Source: Bacteroidota bacterium (lineage in GTDB: Bacteria; Bacteroidota; Bacteroidia; Flavobacteriales; Flavobacteriaceae). From it: 7,079 nt of DNA. Below are positions 1 through 5,259 of the stretch, piece after piece. The stretch covers positions 1 to 7,079 of the forward strand of contig JAHZIZ010000177.1 of assembly GCA_022601215.1 (NCBI GenBank). The letters run 5' to 3'. How positions within the stretch are numbered: the stretch's first letter is position 1; every line of letters begins with the position of its first letter. The notes below the pieces were generated by a model, which ran no database searches, was not told where the DNA came from, and was given only the letters and a program-made list of their open reading frames with translations. A program made the position numbers and the translations under genes.

Positions 1-2597
1 CTAGCACTTCGCACCAGCATCCGCTTAATCTCATTAAGCTTCATCAAGGCCTCTACTGGGGTTAATGTATCAATATCGGTTTCGAGAATTCCATCTCGAA
101 TTTCCTCCAATAAAGGATCATCCAACTTAAAAAAGCTTAGTTGCATTTCCTCTTTTGAAAGTTCTTTCATCTTATCACTTAACTCTTCACTTGAGTGGCT
201 CTTTTCTAAACGTTTCAAAATCTTATTCGCTCTTTGTAACACTGGTTTTGGCATCCCTGCCATCTTCGCTACATGAATTCCAAAACTATGATGCGAACCA
301 CCAGGTATCAGTTTGCGCAAAAACAACACATTGTCCTTGGTTTCTTTTACAGAGACATTGTAGTTTTTAATCCCATCAAAGGTTTCAGTCATTTCATTGA
401 GTTCGTGATAGTGTGTAGCAAACAAAGTCTTCGCTTTACTCGGATGCTCGTGCAAATACTCGCTAATTGCCCAGGCTATTGAAATACCGTCATAGGTACT
501 GGTCCCTCGTCCAATTTCATCAAGCAAAACTAAAGAACGTTCAGAAATATTATTCAAAATACTCGCCGTTTCATTCATCTCCACCATAAAAGTAGATTCA
601 CCCATAGAAATGTTATCGCTAGCTCCTACACGTGTGAAAATTTTGTCCACGCAGCCCATACGGACAGCACCTGCCGGCACAAAACTACCCATCTGGGCAA
701 GAAGAACAATCAACGCGGTTTGTCGCAAAATAGCACTCTTACCACTCATGTTGGGGCCCGTAATCATAATCATTTGCTGTCGTTCCCTATCTAAAAAGAC
801 ATCATTCGCAATAAAGGGCGTATCTGGAGGTAATTGTTTTTCAATCACTGGATGACGTCCTTCTTTAATATCCAAATCGAAACTATCATCTAACAAAGGG
901 CGTGTATATGTTCCTATTCTAGCTTGCGTTGCAAATGAGGACAAACAATCCAGCTTAGCAATTAAACCTGCCGTTTGTTGCACAGGGGCAATATACTGAA
1001 GCATCCAAGACATCATTTTCGAAAAAATATCTTGTTCTAAGGCTAAAATTTTCTCTTCGGCACCGAGAATCTTAGCTTCATATTCTTTAAGTTCTTCGGT
1101 AATATAGCGCTCTGCACTCACTAAAGTTTGCTTTCTAACCCATTCTTCTGGCACCTTATCTTTGTGGGTATTCCGAACTTCTATATAATACCCAAACACA
1201 TTGTTAGACGCTATTTTTAATGAGGTTATGCCAGTCCGCTCACTCTCTCGCTCTAACATGGCATCCAAATAAGCTTTTCCACCAGTAGCAATAGCACGTA
1301 GTTCATCGAGTTCTTCAGAGACTCCTTCAGCAATGGCATTCCCTTTGCCTATGGCCACTGGCGCCTCTTCATTAAGTGTTTCTTTTATTTTATTTCGAAG
1401 GGCTTCACAGTCGTTCAATTGCTTCCCTATAATTTGTAAAGATTCATTTTTAGATTGAGCAGCCAAGGCTTTTACAGGCACAACCGCCTCCAAAGAGTTT
1501 TTAAGCTGCACCACTTCTCTTGGGTTAATTTTTCCGGTAGCCGTTTTTGAAATGAGACGTTCCAAATCACCCATTCGTTTAATATATTGTTGGGTCTTTT
1601 CCAAGGTTGCGGGTTCATCCAATAAAAAGCTAACCACTTCATGACGCTGTCTAATAGCATCAGCATTTTTTAGTGGCAAGGCCATCCATCGCTTTAGCAA
1701 TCGCCCGCCCATAGGCGAGATAGTCTTATCGATAACATCTAATAGCGTTACAGCATTTTGCTGCACCGAATGATATAATTCTAAATTGCGAATCGTAAAA
1801 CGATCCATCCATACATACTCATCTTCGGCTATCCGAGCAATTCGCGTTATATGATCTAATTTGTTATGCTGAGTTTCACCCAAATAATGCAAGGCAGCTC
1901 CTGCAGCAATCACTCCCTGCTCTAAATGAGCTACTCCAAAGCCTTTTAGGTTTTTTGTGCCAAAATGTTTCTGAAGTGCCTCCGACGTATAGTCTTCTTG
2001 AAACACCCAATCTTCCAGATGAAAAACATGAAATTGATCACCAAAGGTTTCGGAAAACTGTTTACGTTTCTGTTTACTAAAAAGCACTTCACTAGGGGCG
2101 AAGTTCTGCAGCAACTTATCGATGTATTCTGAAGAACCTTCCGCAGTTAAAAATTCTCCGGTAGAAACATCTAAAAAAGCCACACCCAAAGTCTTAGCAC
2201 CAAAATGAACGGCCGCCAAAAAATTATTGGATTTGCTCTGTAAAATATCATCATTTAGAGCCACCCCTGGTGTAACTAATTCTGTCACACCTCGTTTCAC
2301 GATAGTTTTAGTCTGCTTAGGATCTTCTAACTGATCACAAATAGCCACGCGACACCCCGCCATAACCAATTTCGGCAAGTATGTATTTAACGAATGATGC
2401 GGGAAGCCAGCCAACTCGGTCTGGTCGCCACCGTTATTTCTCGCCGTTAGGGTAATATTGAGAATCTTTGCGGCCTTTATCGCATCTTCCCCAAAAGTTT
2501 CATAAAAATCTCCCACTCTAAACAATAGCAAGGCATCAGGATATTTCGCCTTGATCGTATTGTATTGCTTCATTAGTGGAGTGGTCTTCTTCGCCAT
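1..2597 (-). CDS. mutS: DNA mismatch repair ATPase MutS (C-terminal end cut by window edge)
   Basis: MutS recognises mismatches and small loops in newly replicated DNA and, with ATP, recruits MutL. Reading the minus strand from ATG at 2597-2595 gives 865 codons with no stop or frameshift; the frame leaves the window at base 1, so a few residues and the stop are missing. Visible motifs are the mismatch-reading F-x-E in GDFYE (F31, E33) in domain I, the Walker A GPNMSGKS at 614-621 (K620), the ATPase loop around [15 protein letters not shown], the Walker [12 protein letters not shown] (D693, E694) and the TFATHYHEL signature. Walker A and B fall at the same residue numbers as in E. coli MutS. 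Near the C-terminus QLSFF (819-823) resembles a beta-clamp-binding motif, followed by the family's [15 protein letters not shown] tail. The start is chosen because [12 protein letters not shown] matches the family N-terminus; there is no Shine-Dalgarno, but a TAnnTTTG element lies 8 bp upstream. It is divergent from the methyltransferase gene. Identification is very secure. Confidence 0.97.
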   Translation of the reverse strand, partial: MAKKTTPLMKQYNTIKAKYPDALLLFRVGDFYETFGEDAIKAAKILNITLTARNNGGDQTELAGFPHHSLNTYLPKLVMAGCRVAICDQLEDPKQTKTIVKRGVTELVTPGVALNDDILQSKSNNFLAAVHFGAKTLGVAFLDVSTGEFLTAEGSSEYIDKLLQNFAPSEVLFSKQKRKQFSETFGDQFHVFHLEDWVFQEDYTSEALQKHFGTKNLKGFGVAHLEQGVIAAGAALHYLGETQHNKLDHITRIARIAEDEYVWMDRFTIRNLELYHSVQQNAVTLLDVIDKTISPMGGRLLKRWMALPLKNADAIRQRHEVVSFLLDEPATLEKTQQYIKRMGDLERLISKTATGKINPREVVQLKNSLEAVVPVKALAAQSKNESLQIIGKQLNDCEALRNKIKETLNEEAPVAIGKGNAIAEGVSEELDELRAIATGGKAYLDAMLERESERTGITSLKIASNNVFGYYIEVRNTHKDKVPEEWVRKQTLVSAERYITEELKEYEAKILGAEEKILALEQDIFSKMMSWMLQYIAPVQQTAGLIAKLDCLSSFATQARIGTYTRPLLDDSFDLDIKEGRHPVIEKQLPPDTPFIANDVFLDRERQQMIMITGPNMSGKSAILRQTALIVLLAQMGSFVPAGAVRMGCVDKIFTRVGASDNISMGESTFMVEMNETASILNNISERSLVLLDEIGRGTSTYDGISIAWAISEYLHEHPSKAKTLFATHYHELNEMTETFDGIKNYNVSVKETKDNVLFLRKLIPGGSHHSFGIHVAKMAGMPKPVLQRANKILKRLEKSHSSEELSDKMKELSKEEMQLSFFKLDDPLLEEIRDGILETDIDTLTPVEALMKLNEIKRMLVRSA

Positions 2598-2604
2598 AAG
2601 TAAT

Positions 2605-2612
2605 CAAAATTA
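2605..2612 (-). promoter_or_regulatory. Putative Bacteroidota -7 element for mutS
   Basis: On the minus strand this reads TAATTTTG, a perfect match to the TAnnTTTG -7 consensus of the Bacteroidota housekeeping sigma factor. Only 7 bases separate it from the mutS ATG, so transcription would start about 0-3 nt before the start codon and give an almost leaderless mRNA. I saw no good -33 TTG/TTTG at the expected spacing, which lowers confidence. Confidence 0.45.
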
Positions 2613-2651
2613 TGACCAATAAAAGTACTAAAAACACTTTGCTTTTCCCCT

Positions 2652-2666
2652 TTAAGGCCACCTTAA
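2652..2666. repeat. Short inverted repeat TTAAGG-cca-CCTTAA in the mutS/trmH divergent region
   Basis: Two perfect 6-bp arms (2652-2657 and 2661-2666) flank a 3-bp spacer. No T-run follows on either strand, so it does not look like an intrinsic terminator. It lies between the two divergent start codons and could be a protein-binding site, though short palindromes in A+T-rich DNA also arise by chance. Function is unknown. Confidence 0.4.
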
Positions 2667-2670
2667 GTTA

Positions 2671-2684
2671 TTGATTATTATCAA
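2671..2684. repeat. Short inverted repeat TTGAT-tatt-ATCAA in the mutS/trmH divergent region
   Basis: Two perfect 5-bp arms (2671-2675 and 2680-2684) flank a 4-bp spacer, a geometry compatible with a dimeric regulator's operator. It starts 5 bp after the TTAAGG inverted repeat and sits midway between the divergent mutS and methyltransferase starts. No specific regulator can be named, and chance is a real alternative. Confidence 0.35.
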
Positions 2685-2729
2685 CAGCCTTAGAAAAAAA
2701 TAATTCACGTAAAACTCCTCAACTTATCC

Positions 2730-2737
2730 TATTTTTG
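2730..2737 (+). promoter_or_regulatory. Putative Bacteroidota -7 element for the TrmH-family gene
   Basis: TATTTTTG matches TAnnTTTG exactly. It ends 5 bp before the ATG at 2743, so a start point at the usual distance of about 4-8 nt would fall at or next to the start codon, giving a leaderless mRNA. No clear -33 element is visible at the expected spacing. Confidence 0.45.
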
Positions 2738-2742
2738 CCGTG

Positions 2743-3273
2743 ATGAAAAATCGGAAACTCAAGAATAGCGAATTAGGGAGAATCACCGCATCTCAATACA
2801 AAGATCAGGATAAGACTCCCATTATTGTTGTATTAGATAATATTAGAAGTTTGAACAATATTGGGTCCATTTTTCGCACTGCTGATGCTTTTTTAATTAC
2901 TAAAATATATCTCTGCGGAATTACAGCAACACCCCCACATAAGGACATTCAGAAAACGGCTTTGGGTGCTACCGATAGCGTTGACTGGGAATATGCGGAA
3001 AACACCATGGAGGTGATTACAAAACTACAAGCTAACGGTATCATAGTAACTGCGATTGAACAGGCTGAAGGTTCTGTTTCTTTGGATTCCTTTTCGCCAG
3101 CGCCTGAAACTACGTATGCCGTGGTATTTGGAAACGAGGTAAAAGGCGTACAACAAGAAGTCGTTTCCCAAAGTGATGTCGTCATTGAAATTCCACAATA
3201 CGGAACCAAGCACTCGCTCAACATTAGTGTTAGCACGGGAGTGGTGTTGTGGGATCTATTCAGTAAAATGTAA
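2743..3273 (+). CDS. TrmH/SpoU-family (SPOUT) RNA 2'-O-methyltransferase
   Basis: This is a SAM-dependent enzyme predicted to methylate the 2'-hydroxyl of a ribose in tRNA or rRNA; the exact target cannot be read from sequence. The 176-residue protein shows all three SPOUT motifs: motif 1 NNIGSIFRTADAF (about 38-50, with N39 and catalytic-type R45), motif 2 VVFGNEVKGV (127-136) and motif 3 IPQYGTKHSLNISVS (150-164, with SLN at 158-160) in the trefoil-knot cofactor site. It has only a short N-terminal extension and no separate RNA-binding domain, so it is a minimal, TrmL-sized member. ATG 2743 is preferred; a GTG immediately before it at 2740 would add one residue. It is divergent from mutS and convergent with the FolK fusion gene, so it is probably monocistronic. 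The family is secure; the substrate is not. Confidence 0.93.
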   Translation: MKNRKLKNSELGRITASQYKDQDKTPIIVVLDNIRSLNNIGSIFRTADAFLITKIYLCGITATPPHKDIQKTALGATDSVDWEYAENTMEVITKLQANGIIVTAIEQAEGSVSLDSFSPAPETTYAVVFGNEVKGVQQEVVSQSDVVIEIPQYGTKHSLNISVSTGVVLWDLFSKM

Positions 3274-3305
3274 AGGCAGGACCGAGAGGTGGCAATTGGA
3301 ATGGC

Positions 3306-4436
3306 TTAGTTGCCTAAAATCTGATCTAAGATCGAAAGGTAATCTTTCCTATTCTTTACAAAATCCAACTCGGATATATCGATCACCTTTACCTTGTTGC
3401 TTGGCTGTGTTTTTATAAATTCAAAATACCCTTCCTGTATCTTCTGTAAATATGCTGGCATAATTCCATCTTCGAAACTCCGCCCTCGCTTTTTAATGTT
3501 TTCCAGTAAACGATCCGTATTCTGATATAAATACACATACACGTCTGGCTTAGGCAACTCCTTATGCATCAAATGGAATAACTTCTTATACAAATTATAC
3601 TCCTCTTCAGCCAAAGTCACTTTCCCAAAAATGAGTGACTTGTACGCATCGTAATCGGCCACAACACAATCTTTAAACAAATCGAATTGCGCTATATCCT
3701 CTAATAGTTGCTGATAACGATCTGCCAAAAAGGACATTTCCAAAGGAAAGGCATATCGTTGTTGATCTTTATAAAACTTAGGTAAGAATGGATTGTCTTT
3801 AAAACGCTCTAGAATTAGCTTTGCGTTAAAGTCCTGGGAAATTTTGGTTGCTAAACTGGTCTTTCCCGCACCAATGTTCCCCTCAATGGCGATATAGTTA
3901 AACTTGGTTAGGTCATAATCCTTCTTAGGATTTCGCAACCATTTTGATTGCTTCTCCATAACACTCTCATCTCTAGTCTGGTTCAATAGAGCCATCATAC
4001 TGACTTTAATAACGGGATGCTCTAGATCCGGTTGCAATTCGGCCATAGGTTGTAAGACAAATTTCCTATGTTGCATCTCAGGATGTGGAATAGTAAGGTC
4101 TTTGTCATCTAATAATTTATCGGCATATAACAGCACGTCAATATCAATCACTCTAGATTCATATCCCTTTCCTTGCTTATCCGTCCTACCTAGTTTTTTT
4201 TCGATTGACAAAACCGTGTCAAGCAGTTTTTTGGGCGGCAATTGCGTTCGAACCCAAATAACACAATTTAGAAAAGAGGCTCCTTCAAAACCCATAGCCG
4301 GGGTTTCATAAACTGACGAAATCTTAACTACAGCTCCCACCTCAGTAAAGATGGTATTCACTGCAGCCTGTAAATGTTCAAAACGATTGCCTAAATTACT
4401 ACCTAAGGCGAGATATATGTTTTGTAATGGTTTGAT
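3306..4436 (-). CDS. folK: Bifunctional FolK (HPPK) - deoxynucleoside kinase fusion, probable non-AUG start
   Basis: The N-terminal half (about residues 7-155) is 6-hydroxymethyl-7,8-dihydropterin pyrophosphokinase, which transfers pyrophosphate from ATP to the pterin in folate synthesis. It shows YLALGSNLGNR at 8-18 and RVIDIDVLLY at 95-104, with the magnesium-binding aspartates D98 and D100. The C-terminal half (about 180-376) is a deoxynucleoside kinase-like P-loop domain: EGNIGAGKT with K192, the E210 region, NPFLPKFY at 215-222, PDVYVYLYQNTDRLL near 297-311 and a lid RGR at 317-319. The usual D/E-R-S motif is replaced by ADYDAYKS (about 260-267). Numbering runs from ATC at 4436. The first standard start codon is GTG at 4361, but starting there would delete the conserved GSNxGxR segment. 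An in-frame TAG at 4445-4443 rules out a start further upstream. From ATC the length is 376 residues. The product is presumably cytoplasmic. Both functions are secure; the exact start is not. Confidence 0.92.
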   Translation of the reverse strand: MKPLQNIYLALGSNLGNRFEHLQAAVNTIFTEVGAVVKISSVYETPAMGFEGASFLNCVIWVRTQLPPKKLLDTVLSIEKKLGRTDKQGKGYESRVIDIDVLLYADKLLDDKDLTIPHPEMQHRKFVLQPMAELQPDLEHPVIKVSMMALLNQTRDESVMEKQSKWLRNPKKDYDLTKFNYIAIEGNIGAGKTSLATKISQDFNAKLILERFKDNPFLPKFYKDQQRYAFPLEMSFLADRYQQLLEDIAQFDLFKDCVVADYDAYKSLIFGKVTLAEEEYNLYKKLFHLMHKELPKPDVYVYLYQNTDRLLENIKKRGRSFEDGIMPAYLQKIQEGYFEFIKTQPSNKVKVIDISELDFVKNRKDYLSILDQILGN

Positions 4437-4460
4437 AAAGTGCTAATTTTAACAATTGTG

Positions 4461-4478
4461 ACGAAATTAACGAAATCA
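4461..4478. repeat. Imperfect 9-bp tandem repeat (acgaaatta / acgaaatca)
   Basis: Two adjacent 9-bp units at 4461-4469 and 4470-4478 agree at eight of nine positions. They sit in the 82-bp divergent region between the folK fusion and yhhQ, overlapping the tentative folK -7 element. They could be direct-repeat binding sites, or just simple A+T-rich sequence. Confidence 0.35.
4462..4469 (-). promoter_or_regulatory. Possible -7 element for the folK fusion gene
   Basis: On the minus strand this reads TAATTTCG, seven of eight positions of TAnnTTTG. It lies 25 bp upstream of the proposed ATC start, so a leader of about 20 nt would result. One mismatch and no clear -33 element make this tentative. 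Confidence 0.25.
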
Positions 4479-4495
4479 ATTCAGTGCCTCGTTAA
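4467..4495. repeat. 7-bp inverted repeat TTAACGA ... TCGTTAA overlapping the yhhQ promoter
   Basis: Perfect 7-bp arms at 4467-4473 and 4489-4495 are separated by 15 bp, putting arm centres 22 bp apart, about two helical turns on the same face of DNA. The right arm overlaps the first bases of the yhhQ -7 element at 4493-4500. This geometry suits an operator controlling yhhQ and perhaps the divergent folK gene. The regulator is unknown. Confidence 0.4.
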
Positions 4496-4500
4496 CTTTG
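4493..4500 (+). promoter_or_regulatory. Putative Bacteroidota -7 element for yhhQ and the AsmA-like gene
   Basis: TAACTTTG is an exact match to TAnnTTTG. It lies 18 bp before the GTG start of yhhQ, giving a predicted leader of about 10-14 nt. The -33 region has no obvious TTG at the ideal spacing. It would serve the yhhQ-AsmA pair. Confidence 0.5.
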
Positions 4501-4518
4501 TAATAATACCAAAAAATT

Positions 4519-5247
4519 GTGACACGCCTTACTTTAAAAAACCAATTATTAGCGCAACGCATCTATCTTATTCTAGCTGCGTTGTTTATCTGTTCGCTGG
4601 TCGTATCAAATCTTATTTTTCAAAAATTCTTTAGTTGGGATTTTTTCGGATGGTACACATTCGAAATTTCAGTAGGCATCCTGCCTTATCCAATTACCTT
4701 TCTTATTACAGACGTTATTAGTGAGGTCTATGGAAAAAAGAAAGCGAATCAAGTCGTCACCGCTGGAATCTTTGCCTCCTTTTTCTCATTGCTTATAATC
4801 TACATTGCCAATGAGGTCCCTGCAACGGACTGGAGCCCCATATCGAATACAGTGTTCACCTCTGTCTTTGGCGCTACGGTGGTGGCAGTCTTTGCCTCGA
4901 TGATGGCGTACCTACTAGCTCAATACATCGACATTCAAATTTTTCATTTCTGGAAGCGGCTTACTAAAGGTAAGCACCTTTGGCTCCGCAATAATTTTTC
5001 CACCTTTCTATCACAGTTTGTCGACACCTTTACCGTCCTATTTTTGCTTTGTAGCTTTAAAAAAATTGAATGGTCGCTATTTGGCCCATTACTACTCAGC
5101 GGATTCCTATTTAAAATTCTAGTTGCCGCCATCGACACTCCATTTTTATATGCTGCTGTTTTCGGATTGAGAGCCAAATTTGGGCTAAAAGGTACCGAAG
5201 AAATTAATATTGACACTTTCGCCTCTTTAGAAGAGGCAAAAAGCTAA
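4519..5247 (+). CDS. yhhQ: Queuosine precursor transporter, YhhQ/VUT (DUF165) family
   Basis: This is an inner-membrane protein of the family whose E. coli member YhhQ imports 7-deazaguanine precursors (preQ0/preQ1) for queuosine modification of tRNA. The 242-residue product has about six hydrophobic membrane segments (near 15-34, 48-66, 80-97, 115-137, 163-180 and 187-210). It carries family motifs: YPITFLITDVISEVYGKKKA (57-76), AYLLAQYIDIQIFHFWK (130-146) and LWLRNNFSTFLSQFVDT (154-170), whose polar residues N158, S161, S165, Q166 and D169 are the typical signature. The start is GTG at 4519, preceded by an A-rich stretch rather than a Shine-Dalgarno; TAA at 4504-4506 closes the frame upstream, so the start cannot lie much further out. 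A TAnnTTTG promoter precedes it and the AsmA-like gene follows by 12 bp. Family assignment is strong; whether the substrate is preQ0, preQ1 or queuine is unknown. Confidence 0.93.
   Translation: MTRLTLKNQLLAQRIYLILAALFICSLVVSNLIFQKFFSWDFFGWYTFEISVGILPYPITFLITDVISEVYGKKKANQVVTAGIFASFFSLLIIYIANEVPATDWSPISNTVFTSVFGATVVAVFASMMAYLLAQYIDIQIFHFWKRLTKGKHLWLRNNFSTFLSQFVDTFTVLFLLCSFKKIEWSLFGPLLLSGFLFKILVAAIDTPFLYAAVFGLRAKFGLKGTEEINIDTFASLEEAKS
5221..5237 (+). other. Perfect 7-bp hairpin at the 3' end of yhhQ
   Basis: GCCTCTT-tag-AAGAGGC forms a perfect 7-bp stem with a 3-nt loop, ending 8 bp before the end of the yhhQ stop codon and 22 bp before the next start. It is followed by AAAAAG, not a T-run, so it is not a classical terminator on the plus strand. 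It could protect the upstream mRNA's 3' end or modulate translation of the AsmA-like gene, or be a by-product of the coded FASLEEAK residues. Confidence 0.4.
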
Positions 5248-5259
5248 TACCTCAAACCC

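Noticed and set aside
155..855. Plus-strand open frames of 69-81 codons opposite mutS
   Set aside because: They lie antisense to the strongly conserved MutS ATPase and C-terminal region, and their products look like shadow translations with no family features.
2678..2686. DnaA-box-like TTATCAACA
   Set aside because: One mismatch from TTATCCACA, a single copy, and no cluster or dnaA/dnaN neighbours, so no reason to suggest an origin.
3274..3315. Possible bidirectional terminator between the convergent methyltransferase and folK genes (GGCAA ... TTGCC with 14-nt loop, 3291-3314)
   Set aside because: The stem is only 5 bp, the loop is long, and there is no T-run on either strand.
2949..3418. 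Open frames on both strands overlapping the methyltransferase gene
   Set aside because: All overlap the SPOUT motifs in another frame; one also runs into the FolK fusion gene. No independent start signal or protein features.
4440..4634. Plus-strand 64-codon open frame overlapping the yhhQ start
   Set aside because: It is in a different frame from yhhQ, spans the promoter and inverted repeat, and the yhhQ frame alone carries the conserved transporter N-terminus.
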